Source: Leisingera daeponensis DSM 23529 (GTDB lineage Bacteria; Pseudomonadota; Alphaproteobacteria; Rhodobacterales; Rhodobacteraceae). Taken from it: 64,000 nt of DNA. Shown in pieces: positions 56,672-64,000 of the stretch. Made by a program: the position numbers and the translations under genes. Location of the stretch: positions 434,225-498,224 of the forward strand of contig NZ_KI421500.1 in the NCBI RefSeq assembly GCF_000473145.1, read 5' to 3'. The notes under the pieces were generated by a model that saw nothing but the letters and a program-made list of their open reading frames with translations, did not search any database and was not told the DNA's origin. Each line of letters starts with the position of its first letter. Positions within the stretch are counted from its first letter, which is position 1.

Positions 56672-58609
56672 ATGTTTGACAAGATCCTGATTGCCAACCG
56701 CGGCGAAATCGCCTGCCGCGTGATGGAAACTGCGCGCGCCATGGGCGTGCGCACGGTGGCGGTCTATTCCGACGCCGACGCCGCCGCAAAACACGTGCAA
56801 ATGGCGGATGAGGCGGTGCACATCGGCGGCCCGGCCCCGGCGGACAGCTACCTGAAAGGGGATGAGATCATCCGGGTGGCGCAGGAAACCGGCGCCCAGG
56901 CGATCCACCCGGGGTACGGCTTCCTGTCGGAAAACCCGAAATTCGTCGAGGCGGTGGAGGCTGCGGGCCTCGTGTTCATCGGGCCGTCGGCGGATGCGAT
57001 CCGCAAGATGGGCCTCAAGGACGCCGCCAAGGCGCTGATGGAGGCGGCCGGCGTGCCGGTGGTGCCGGGTTATCACGGCGCCAGCCAGGATCCGGAGTTC
57101 CTGGCAAGCGAAGCCGGGAAGATCGGCTATCCGGTGCTGATCAAGGCGGTGGCCGGCGGCGGCGGCAAGGGGATGCGTCTGGTTGAGAAGCCGGAGGAAT
57201 TCGCCGACGCCCTGAAAAGTGCGCAGGGCGAGGCGACCACGGCCTTTGGCAATCCCGACGTTCTGATCGAGAAATACATCCAGCAGCCCCGCCATATCGA
57301 GGTGCAGGTCTTTGGCGACGGGACGCAGGCGGTGCATCTGTTTGAGCGCGACTGCTCGCTGCAGCGCCGCCACCAGAAGGTGATCGAGGAAGCCCCGGCG
57401 CCCGGCATGACCGAGGAGATGCGCGAGGCGATGGGCCAGGCCGGCGTGCGCGCGGCTGAGGCGATCGGCTATAAGGGCGCGGGCACGGTGGAATTCATCG
57501 TCGATGGCTCCGACGGGCTGCGCCCCGATGGCTTCTGGTTCATGGAAATGAACACCCGCCTGCAGGTGGAGCACCCGGTGACCGAGCTGATTACCGGCGT
57601 CGATCTGGTGGAATGGCAGCTGCGCGTTGCCTCGGGTGAGAGCCTGCCTGCCAGGCAGGAAGACCTCACCATCACCGGCCACGCCTTTGAGGCACGGCTT
57701 TATGCGGAGGATGTGCCGAAGGGCTTCCTGCCCGCAACCGGCACGCTGACGCATCTGTCCTTCCCGGCAGAGGCCCGCGCCGACAGCGGTGTGCGGGCAG
57801 GGGACACCATCAGCCCCTGGTACGATCCGATGATCTCCAAGGTGATCGTGCATGGCTCCACCCGCAAGGTGGCGCTGTCGCGGCTGGCGCGCGCGCTGGA
57901 GGACACCGAGGTCGGCGGCACCGTCACCAACCTGGCGTTCCTTGGCGCGCTGGCCGCGCATGAGGGGTTTGCCAATGGCGAGGTGGACACCGGCCTTATC
58001 GCCCGCGATCTGGACGCTCTGGTGGCCGCGCCGCAGGCCGAGCTGCGCCACAAGGCGGCGGCGGGCATGGTGGCGCTGGACCTGGTGCAGGCCGCAGCGC
58101 ACACCGGCTTCAGCCTGTGGACGCCGCTGCACCGCGCTGTGACCCTGACCCATGCGGGCGAGGAGTTCACCGCCGATGTGCAGGTCGACGGGCCGGACCG
58201 GCAGCTGTGGACCATCGAGGGCGGCACCGTTGTGGCCGAGCGCAGCCAGGGCCAGTGGCGCATCGGCGAGCGCCGGATGCCGACGGTCTCGCAGTCCGGG
58301 TCCCTGATCACCGTGCATGACGCCTACGGGCTGGAATTCACCGTGGTGGACCCGCTCGACCGTGCGGCCGTTGCGGGCGGGGATCTGAATGTGGTCGAGG
58401 CGCCGATGCCGGGCCTGGTCAAGGCGGTGTTTGCCGAAGCAGGCCAATCGGTGAAGGAGGGCGACCGGCTCGCCGTTCTGGAAGCCATGAAGATGGAGCA
58501 CTCGCTGCTGGCGGCGCGCGATGGTGTCGTCGCGGAAGTGCTGGCCTCGGCCGGCGATCAGGTCGAGGCGGGCGCCGCGCTGGTGCGGCTGGAAGAAGAC
58601 GACAGCTGA
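56672..58609 (+). CDS. mccA: methylcrotonyl-CoA carboxylase, biotin carboxylase/carrier subunit
   Basis: The 645-residue alpha subunit combines biotin carboxylase (about residues 1-450: MFDKILIANRGEIACRV, GGGGKGMR ATP loop, EMNTRLQVEHPVTE), a linking domain and a C-terminal biotinyl domain with the biotin lysine in VLEAMKMEHSL (about residue 608). It charges biotin for MccB. The 87-base gap from mccB contains a dispersed repeat and hairpin but the genes are surely co-expressed. Confidence 0.96.
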   Translation: MFDKILIANRGEIACRVMETARAMGVRTVAVYSDADAAAKHVQMADEAVHIGGPAPADSYLKGDEIIRVAQETGAQAIHPGYGFLSENPKFVEAVEAAGLVFIGPSADAIRKMGLKDAAKALMEAAGVPVVPGYHGASQDPEFLASEAGKIGYPVLIKAVAGGGGKGMRLVEKPEEFADALKSAQGEATTAFGNPDVLIEKYIQQPRHIEVQVFGDGTQAVHLFERDCSLQRRHQKVIEEAPAPGMTEEMREAMGQAGVRAAEAIGYKGAGTVEFIVDGSDGLRPDGFWFMEMNTRLQVEHPVTELITGVDLVEWQLRVASGESLPARQEDLTITGHAFEARLYAEDVPKGFLPATGTLTHLSFPAEARADSGVRAGDTISPWYDPMISKVIVHGSTRKVALSRLARALEDTEVGGTVTNLAFLGALAAHEGFANGEVDTGLIARDLDALVAAPQAELRHKAAAGMVALDLVQAAAHTGFSLWTPLHRAVTLTHAGEEFTADVQVDGPDRQLWTIEGGTVVAERSQGQWRIGERRMPTVSQSGSLITVHDAYGLEFTVVDPLDRAAVAGGDLNVVEAPMPGLVKAVFAEAGQSVKEGDRLAVLEAMKMEHSLLAARDGVVAEVLASAGDQVEAGAALVRLEEDDS

Positions 58610-58643
58610 CCTGAAGTCCGGGGCGGCGCGTCTGCCGCCCCTG

Positions 58644-58674
58644 CCGGGATTTGAGTATTTTTGGAAAGATGAAG
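58644..58674 (-). repeat. dispersed intergenic repeat, copy 4
   Basis: On the minus strand it begins CTTCATCTTTCC, continues AAAAATACTC and ends AAATCCCGG. It reaches into the sequence just before the hmgL start. Confidence 0.45.
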
Positions 58675-58689
58675 CCGAAGGGGCGTTTC

Positions 58690-59547
58690 ATGAGCGAGTT
58701 TGCCGAGATCTTCGAGGTCGGTCCGCGCGACGGGCTGCAGAATGAGAAGCGCGAAATTCCGGTGGCCGAGAAGGTGGCGCTGACCGATTGCCTGAGCCGC
58801 GCCGGGTTCAAGCGGATCGAGGTGGCGAGTTTCGTGTCGCCCAAATGGGTGCCGCAGATGGCGGGCAGCGCTGAGGTGCTGGCCGGCATCACCCGCGCCC
58901 CCGGCGTAAGCTACGCGGCGCTGACGCCCAACATGCGCGGGTTTGAGGATGCGGTGGCGGCAAAGGCGGATGAGATTGCGGTCTTTGCGTCCGCCTCTGA
59001 AGGGTTCTCCAAGGCCAATATCAACGCGACCATCGAGGAAAGCATCACCCGCTTTCTGCCCATTCTGGACGCGGCAAAGGACATCGGGCTGCCGGTCCGC
59101 GGCTATGTGTCCTGCGTGACCGACTGCCCGTTTGACGGGCCGACTCCGCCGCAGAAGGTGGCGGAGGTGGCGCGCCGGCTGTTCGAGCTGGGCTGCTATG
59201 AGATTTCGCTGGGCGATACCATCGGGCAGGGCACGCCGGAAACGATCTCGGCGATGCTGCAGGCGGTGGTCCAGCAGGTGCCGGCCGGGCGGCTTGCCGG
59301 TCATTATCATGACACCGCCGGGCGGGCGCTGGACAATATCGAGGCCTCCCTGGATCTTGGCGTGCGGGTGTTCGATGCCGCGGTGGGCGGCCTTGGCGGC
59401 TGCCCCTATGCGCCGGGGGCCGCGGGCAACGTGGCCACCGAAGCGGTCCACAAGCGCCTGACGGAACTAGGCTATCACACCGGCCTGGACGCGGATGTGC
59501 TGGACGAGGCCGCCGCGATGGCCCGCGCCATGCGCGGCCTGCAGTAA
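58690..59547 (+). CDS. hmgL: hydroxymethylglutaryl-CoA lyase
   Basis: The enzyme splits HMG-CoA to acetoacetate and acetyl-CoA, ending leucine degradation. The 285-residue TIM-barrel protein has the opening FEVGPRDGLQNEK, ASFVSPKWVPQMA, SLGDTIGQGTP, the metal-binding HYHDTAGRALDNI and the signature GLGGCPYAPGAAGNVATE with the catalytic Cys. I use the ATG after GAAGGGG; an ATG seven codons upstream lies within the dispersed repeat and has no good site. Confidence 0.95.
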   Translation: MSEFAEIFEVGPRDGLQNEKREIPVAEKVALTDCLSRAGFKRIEVASFVSPKWVPQMAGSAEVLAGITRAPGVSYAALTPNMRGFEDAVAAKADEIAVFASASEGFSKANINATIEESITRFLPILDAAKDIGLPVRGYVSCVTDCPFDGPTPPQKVAEVARRLFELGCYEISLGDTIGQGTPETISAMLQAVVQQVPAGRLAGHYHDTAGRALDNIEASLDLGVRVFDAAVGGLGGCPYAPGAAGNVATEAVHKRLTELGYHTGLDADVLDEAAAMARAMRGLQ

Positions 59548-59567
59548 GATTTCAGCGGAGAAGCAAG

Positions 59568-60350
59568 ATGTTTGAAACGATCACCCTGGAAACCGACGCC
59601 CGCGGCGTCTGCACCCTGACGCTGAACCGCCCGGACAAGCACAACGCCATGTCCGGCCAGATGCTGCAGGAGCTGACCCTTGCGGCAAAGCGGCTGGCGG
59701 CGGATGACACCGTGCGCGTGGTCGTGCTGACCGGCGCGGGCAAGAGCTTTTGCGCGGGCGGCGACCTGGGCTGGATGCGCCAGCAGATGGATGCGGACGC
59801 CGAAACCCGCGGCCGCGAGGCGCGGGTGCTGGCAGAGATGCTGATGGCGCTCAACACCCTGCCCAAGCCGGTGATCGGCGCGCTGCAGGGCAATGCCTTC
59901 GGCGGCGGCGTCGGCATGGCTTCGGTCTGCGATGTGGCCATCGGCGCGGATCATCTGAAGATGGGCCTGACCGAAACCAGGCTGGGGCTGATTCCCGCCA
60001 CCATCGGCCCCTATGTGATTGCCCGCATGGGTGAGGCCAAGGCGCGCCGCGTGTTCATGTCGGCGCGGCTGTTCGGCGCGGCTGAGGCGGTGGAGCTGGG
60101 CCTGCTGGCCAAGGCGGTTCCGGCGGACCAGCTGGCCGAGGCCGTCGAGGCGGAGGTTTCCCCCTATCTGAACTGCGCGCCGGGGGCCGTGGCGGCCGCC
60201 AAGCAACTGGCGCGTGACCTGGGTCCAAGGCTGGATGATGCCGTGATCGACCACACGATCGAGGCGCTTGTGGAGCGCTGGGAAGGCGAGGAGGCCCGCG
60301 AGGGCATCAGCGCCTTCTTCGAGAAGCGCAAGCCCGGCTGGCAGGTCTGA
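59568..60350 (+). CDS. liuC: methylglutaconyl-CoA hydratase (enoyl-CoA hydratase family)
   Basis: A 260-residue crotonase-fold protein with LNRPDKHNAMSGQMLQEL, the oxyanion-hole segment GAGKSFCAGGDLGWMR and ALQGNAFGGGVGMASVCDVAIGAD, plus LGLIPATIGPYVIARMGEAKARRVFMSARLFGAAEAVELGL. By location, between MCC and HMG-CoA lyase in function and last in the operon, it should hydrate 3-methylglutaconyl-CoA. It lies 20 bases after hmgL and ends at a terminator. Other enoyl-CoA substrates cannot be ruled out. Confidence 0.88.
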   Translation: MFETITLETDARGVCTLTLNRPDKHNAMSGQMLQELTLAAKRLAADDTVRVVVLTGAGKSFCAGGDLGWMRQQMDADAETRGREARVLAEMLMALNTLPKPVIGALQGNAFGGGVGMASVCDVAIGADHLKMGLTETRLGLIPATIGPYVIARMGEAKARRVFMSARLFGAAEAVELGLLAKAVPADQLAEAVEAEVSPYLNCAPGAVAAAKQLARDLGPRLDDAVIDHTIEALVERWEGEEAREGISAFFEKRKPGWQV

Positions 60351-60381
60351 TAAACCGGTATTTCCGACTCACTTTTGAAGG

Positions 60382-60411
60382 GCGGCAGCAGCTTTCGCTG
60401 CTGCCGCTTTT
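60382..60411 (+). terminator. terminator of the leucine cluster
   Basis: A perfect 10-bp stem (GCGGCAGCAG/CTGCTGCCGC, CTTTCG loop) runs into TTTT and further T-rich sequence. Confidence 0.88.
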
Positions 60412-60494
60412 CTTATGAAATCACTAAGAAATCACACCACCGTTGCGGCTGTGCTTTTTCCTGTCACAAACCCCGTTGTTTAACCTTGCCTTAG

Positions 60495-60523
60495 TTGACG
60501 CTGTAGGGGCGGAGGGGTAGACA
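60495..60523 (+). promoter_or_regulatory. putative promoter of the nuo operon
   Basis: TTGACG, a 17-base spacer and TAGACA lie 62-90 bases upstream of nuoA, the best sigma-70-like pair in the gap. Confidence 0.5.
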
Positions 60524-60584
60524 CACTCCAAATCAACACGCCAATTGACGTCGCGCGGGAAACCGCCGGGGAAAGGAGCTGCTC

Positions 60585-60950
60585 TTGGAAGAGATGTTGA
60601 GGGAGTACCTGCCGATCATGGTCTTCCTGGCCGTCGCGGCAGGATTGGGGATTGTCCTTATCCTGGCAGCCGTTGTGCTGGCGGTCCGCAATCCGGACCC
60701 GGAGAAGGTCAGCGCCTACGAATGCGGTTTCAACGCGTTCGACGATGCCCGTATGAAATTCGATGTCAGGTTCTATCTGGTGTCGATTCTCTTCATTATT
60801 TTCGACCTGGAAATCGCTTTCCTGTTTCCCTGGGCCGTCGGTTTCAAGGACATCAGCGACACCGGCTTCTGGTCGATGATGGTGTTCCTGGGCGTTCTGA
60901 CCATCGGATTCGCCTATGAGTGGAAGAAAGGGGCCCTGGAATGGCAGTGA
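60585..60950 (+). CDS. nuoA: NADH-quinone oxidoreductase subunit A
   Basis: The 121-residue membrane subunit of complex I with three transmembrane helices. Between the first and second is the conserved loop [43 protein letters not shown], where Cys and acidic residues reach the quinone cavity. A TTG start is preferred because AAAGGAG sits 7 bases before it; an ATG three codons later is the alternative. It heads the nuo operon. Confidence 0.96.
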   Translation: MEEMLREYLPIMVFLAVAAGLGIVLILAAVVLAVRNPDPEKVSAYECGFNAFDDARMKFDVRFYLVSILFIIFDLEIAFLFPWAVGFKDISDTGFWSMMVFLGVLTIGFAYEWKKGALEWQ

Positions 60951-61474
60951 TGACCGGAGCCAACACCGCCGGTGTGGACAAGGAAGTTGTCACCCGGGCC
61001 CTCAATGCAGAGCTTCAGGACAAGGGCTTTCTGCTCACCTCGGCCGAGGACATCATCAACTGGGCGCGCACGGGCTCCCTGCACTGGATGACCTTCGGCC
61101 TGGCCTGCTGCGCGGTTGAGATGATGCACACCTCGATGCCGCGCTACGACGCCGAACGCTTCGGCATCGCGCCGCGCGCGTCGCCGCGCCAGTCGGACGT
61201 GATGATCGTCGCGGGCACCCTGACCAACAAAATGGCGCCGGCCCTGCGCAAGGTCTACGACCAGATGCCCGAGCCGCGTTACGTGATCTCGATGGGCTCC
61301 TGCGCCAACGGCGGCGGCTATTACCACTACAGCTATTCCGTGGTGCGCGGCTGCGACCGGGTTGTGCCGGTTGACGTCTATGTGCCCGGCTGCCCGCCGA
61401 CGGCTGAGGCGCTGCTGTACGGACTGATGCAGCTGCAGCGCAAGATCCGCCGCACCGGCACCCTGGTGCGCTGA
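60941..61474 (+). CDS. nuoB: NADH-quinone oxidoreductase subunit B
   Basis: The 177-residue subunit carries the terminal 4Fe-4S cluster N2: [32 protein letters not shown] and [14 protein letters not shown] supply the Cys ligands. It sits at the junction with the quinone site. The ATG at 60941 follows AAAGGGG and overlaps the nuoA stop by ten bases; the alternative ATG at 60950 gives a one-base overlap. Confidence 0.97.
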   Translation: MAVMTGANTAGVDKEVVTRALNAELQDKGFLLTSAEDIINWARTGSLHWMTFGLACCAVEMMHTSMPRYDAERFGIAPRASPRQSDVMIVAGTLTNKMAPALRKVYDQMPEPRYVISMGSCANGGGYYHYSYSVVRGCDRVVPVDVYVPGCPPTAEALLYGLMQLQRKIRRTGTLVR

Positions 61475-61491
61475 GGAAGGGCGGAGAAAAC

Positions 61492-62097
61492 ATGACTGAA
61501 GCACTGAAAGAGCTTGGCGCCCAGATCGAAGCCAAACGCCCCGATTGCGTGGTGGCCTGGAGCGTGTCCTTTGACGAGCTGACCATTGACGTCACGCCCT
61601 CGAACATCGCCGGTCTGGTGGAGTTCCTGAAATCGGACCCGAACTGCAAGTTTTCAACCCTGGTGGACATCACCGCGGTGGATTACCCCGACCGCGCCAA
61701 GCGGTTCGACGTGGTCTATCACTTCCTGTCGATGTACCGGAACCAGCGCATCCGCCTGCGCGCCGCCGTGCGCGAGGATGAGATGGTGCCCTCTATCGTG
61801 AAGGTGCACCCCTCGGCCAACTGGTTCGAGCGGGAAGTTTACGACATGTTCGGCATCCTGTTCTCGGGCCACCCGGACCTGCGCCGGATTCTGACCGACT
61901 ACGGCTTCCGCGGCTACCCGCTGCGCAAGGACTTCCCGACCACCGGCTATACCGAGGTGCGGTATGACGAGGTGCAGAAGCGGGTGGTCTATGAGCCGGT
62001 GAAGCTGGTGCAGGAATACCGCCAGTTCGATTTCATGTCGCCGTGGGAAGGTGCGGAATACATCCTGCCCGGCGACGAGAAGGAAGCTGCCAAATGA
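61492..62097 (+). CDS. nuoC: NADH-quinone oxidoreductase subunit C
   Basis: A 201-residue subunit of the 30-kDa family, separate from NuoD. Signature [60 protein letters not shown] is intact in the C-terminal half. It contributes to the peripheral arm near the quinone site. The stop overlaps the start of the inserted sulfotransferase gene (ATGA), so the downstream gene is translationally coupled to it. Confidence 0.97.
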   Translation: MTEALKELGAQIEAKRPDCVVAWSVSFDELTIDVTPSNIAGLVEFLKSDPNCKFSTLVDITAVDYPDRAKRFDVVYHFLSMYRNQRIRLRAAVREDEMVPSIVKVHPSANWFEREVYDMFGILFSGHPDLRRILTDYGFRGYPLRKDFPTTGYTEVRYDEVQKRVVYEPVKLVQEYRQFDFMSPWEGAEYILPGDEKEAAK

Positions 62098-62990
62098 CGA
62101 TGGCAACGCCCGTTCATGACTGGCCGGAAGGTTTGGAGCGCGTGGTGCTGTGCATTGGTGCGCCCAAAGCCGCGACCACCTTCCTTTACGTCATGCTGCG
62201 CGGCGATCCTCGTGTTTGTGTTTCGAAAACCAAGGAAGTCCATTTCTGGGATGTCGCGAGCGGAATCAATTCCCGCCTGTGGCAGAAACGGGCTCTGAAA
62301 ACGCTGCTTAAGCAATGCTCGATTCTACTGGTCTCCCCTTTCCGCAAGTCAGATCTGACGTGGCGCGACATTAAACGCTCTGTTTTGTTGCTGCGCCTGC
62401 GGTGGGGCGGGCTCAAGCAGGCATCGCGCTATATCGACTACCTGCTTAGCGACTACCAGCAGGAAAAGGTGGTTTTCGAGGCTTCGCCGGGGTATTCGAT
62501 TTGCGACGCCGGGACCCTTGCGCAGATGGGGCGGGTTCACGAGAACACTCATCTGGTATTGATGGTTCGCGACCCGGTTCAGCGGCTTTGGTCCGATACA
62601 CGGCACCGCCTGCGGCCGGGGATCAAGGCCGGTAAAGTGCAGCGCGAGGAAGTGTTGCAAGCGTTTGAAAGGGACTTCAGCGATCCCGGCAGCTTCGGGT
62701 ATCGCAACTCTGATTACGCATCGATCATCAGCCGCTTGGAAGAGGCCGGCCTGGGCGGAAAACTGTGGTGCGTGTTCTACGAAAACATAACGGACGAACG
62801 CGAACGGTCTGTGTTGAAAAGCGCTTTGGGTTTTGAGCCGGAACTGACATTCAGCGAACGCGTGAATGTTGGCCAGGACATCACTCCTTCGCCGGAATTG
62901 ATGGACAGGGCAAAACAGGCTTTTGGCCATGTATACGAATACATGTACGAAAGATATGGCAGCCGTGTACCAAGCAATTGGTTGGCTTAG
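62094..62990 (+). CDS. sulfotransferase family protein inside the nuo operon
   Basis: The 298-residue protein has the two PAPS-binding signatures of sulfotransferases: the 5'-phosphosulfate loop [15 protein letters not shown] (residues 21-35) and the 3'-phosphate motif [15 protein letters not shown], with R159-x7-S167. FEASPGYS lies before the second motif. Family members move sulfate from PAPS to sugars, lipids or proteins. The gene sits between nuoC and nuoD, its ATG overlapping nuoC by four bases, with GAAGGA upstream. Its base composition looks clearly less GC-rich than the nuo genes around it, suggesting transfer. No link to complex I is known to me. Confidence 0.87.
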   Translation: MTMATPVHDWPEGLERVVLCIGAPKAATTFLYVMLRGDPRVCVSKTKEVHFWDVASGINSRLWQKRALKTLLKQCSILLVSPFRKSDLTWRDIKRSVLLLRLRWGGLKQASRYIDYLLSDYQQEKVVFEASPGYSICDAGTLAQMGRVHENTHLVLMVRDPVQRLWSDTRHRLRPGIKAGKVQREEVLQAFERDFSDPGSFGYRNSDYASIISRLEEAGLGGKLWCVFYENITDERERSVLKSALGFEPELTFSERVNVGQDITPSPELMDRAKQAFGHVYEYMYERYGSRVPSNWLA

Positions 62991-63030
62991 GGTGCGATAG
63001 GCAAGGGCTGAGGCATTAAGGAAGGACGTT

Positions 63031-64000
63031 ATGGCAGACGGTTCAAACTCATTCGACGATGTGTTGACGGGCGAGCAGAAGATCCGCAACTTCAACATCA
63101 ACTTCGGCCCGCAGCACCCTGCGGCGCATGGGGTTTTGCGGCTGGTGCTGGAGCTTGACGGCGAGATCGTCGAGCGCTGCGACCCGCATATCGGCCTGCT
63201 GCACCGCGGCACCGAAAAGCTGATGGAAAGCCGCACCTACCTGCAGAACCTGCCGTATTTCGACCGCCTCGACTACGTGGCGCCGATGAACCAGGAACAT
63301 GCCTGGTGCCTGGCCATCGAAAAGCTGACCGGCACCGTGGTGCCGCGCCGCGGCCAGCTGATCCGGGTTCTGTATTCGGAAATCGGCCGGGTGCTGAACC
63401 ACCTGCTGAACGTCACCACGCAGGCGATGGACGTCGGCGCGCTGACCCCGCCGCTGTGGGGCTTTGAAGAGCGCGAAAAGCTGATGATCTTTTACGAGCG
63501 GGCCTGCGGCGCGCGCCTGCACGCGGCCTACTTCCGCCCCGGCGGCGTGCATCAGGACCTGCCGGATGACCTTTTGGACGACATCGACCTCTGGGCGATG
63601 GAATTCCCCAAGGTGCTGGACGATATCGACGGCCTTCTGACCGAAAACCGCATCTTCAAGCAGCGCAACTGCGACATCGGTGTGGTGACCGAGGACGACA
63701 TTCAGAAGTACGGCTTCTCCGGCGTCATGGTGCGCGGCTCCGGCCTCGCCTGGGACCTGCGCCGCGCGCAGCCCTATGAATGCTATGACGAGTTCGAGTT
63801 CCAGGTGCCGATCGGCAAGAACGGCGATTGCTACGACCGCTACCTCTGCCGGATGGAAGAGATGCGCCAGTCGACCTCGATCATCCGCCAGGCGATTGCC
63901 AAGCTGCGCGAAGCCACCGGCGACGTGATGGCCCGCGGCAAGCTGTCTCCGCCCAAGCGCGGCGACATGAAAACCTCGATGGAAAGCCTGATCCACCATT
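63031..64000 (+). CDS. nuoD: NADH-quinone oxidoreductase subunit D (3' end beyond window)
   Basis: The first 323 codons of the 49-kDa complex I subunit; about 80 codons remain outside. The quinone-binding N-terminal loop [14 protein letters not shown] with the key His is present, as are [27 protein letters not shown] and [14 protein letters not shown]. The start follows AAGGAAGGA, 40 bases after the sulfotransferase stop, so it has its own strong ribosome binding site. Confidence 0.97.
   Translation, partial: MADGSNSFDDVLTGEQKIRNFNINFGPQHPAAHGVLRLVLELDGEIVERCDPHIGLLHRGTEKLMESRTYLQNLPYFDRLDYVAPMNQEHAWCLAIEKLTGTVVPRRGQLIRVLYSEIGRVLNHLLNVTTQAMDVGALTPPLWGFEEREKLMIFYERACGARLHAAYFRPGGVHQDLPDDLLDDIDLWAMEFPKVLDDIDGLLTENRIFKQRNCDIGVVTEDDIQKYGFSGVMVRGSGLAWDLRRAQPYECYDEFEFQVPIGKNGDCYDRYLCRMEEMRQSTSIIRQAIAKLREATGDVMARGKLSPPKRGDMKTSMESLIHH

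Noticed and set aside
60541..60584. A second promoter directly in front of nuoA starting at AATTGACG
   Set aside because: The following bases are GC-rich and no -10 box lies at a proper distance; the pair at 60495-60523 is better.

Overview
The window is a gene-dense, GC-rich stretch of alphaproteobacterial chromosome. Gene content and protein sequences (fused-type PntA, a NuoABCD operon, LpcC next to WaaA, a complete leucine-degradation set, kynureninase with tryptophan dioxygenase, many TTG/GTG starts) point to the Rhodobacterales, most likely a marine Roseobacter-group organism of the Leisingera/Phaeobacter/Ruegeria type. That placement is by recognition, not by a search. I see no tRNA, rRNA, CRISPR array, insertion sequence or prophage.

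Layout. 1-9.2 kb: start of pepT (partial), gatB, tex, two uncharacterised proteins, pepN and a small membrane protein. 9.4-12.7 kb: malate synthase G, a GlcG/HbpS-like protein and a secreted fasciclin protein. 12.8-15 kb: an XRE-cupin regulator with two well-formed operators over its promoter, then a class I amidotransferase-like hydrolase and a GNAT acetyltransferase. 15-18.4 kb: a two-gene molybdenum hydroxylase (IorAB type) divergent from a TetR regulator, with duplicated inverted repeats between them. 18.4-23.6 kb: kynU-kynA, a YjbR protein, two short-chain or metallo-beta-lactamase fold genes and a small membrane methyltransferase-like protein. 23.7-29.2 kb: pntAB, a DUF3422 protein and a YeeE/YedE sulfur transporter. 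29.4-39.9 kb: a peptide-type ABC importer split over two divergent transcripts, followed by an SDR without the catalytic Tyr and three M20 metallopeptidases. 40-50.4 kb: moaA-waaA-lpcC, a lipoprotein, glmU-glmS-alkD-like, gph, a DegT aminotransferase and creA. 50.5-60.4 kb: an SH3 envelope protein and the leucine catabolic cluster (ivd, acyl-CoA synthetase, mccB, mccA, hmgL, methylglutaconyl-CoA hydratase) interrupted by an inverted, probably FnrL-controlled ompW. 60.4-64 kb: the start of the complex I operon (nuoA, B, C, D), with a sulfotransferase gene inserted between nuoC and nuoD.

How it fits together. The leucine cluster encodes isovaleryl-CoA to acetoacetate plus acetyl-CoA. glcB can use acetyl-CoA and glyoxylate, pntAB balances NADPH/NADH and nuo reoxidises NADH. 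The ABC importer with SDR and three M20 hydrolases looks like a scavenging locus for peptides or N-acylated amino acids. The most unusual points are the sulfotransferase inside nuo, two enzymes that have lost textbook catalytic residues (SDR Y-to-F; metallo-beta-lactamase fold without its HxHxDH motif), paired operators of the XRE-cupin and TetR regulators, a related TGCA-type site in the ABC-importer control region, and a dispersed intergenic repeat with four clear copies.
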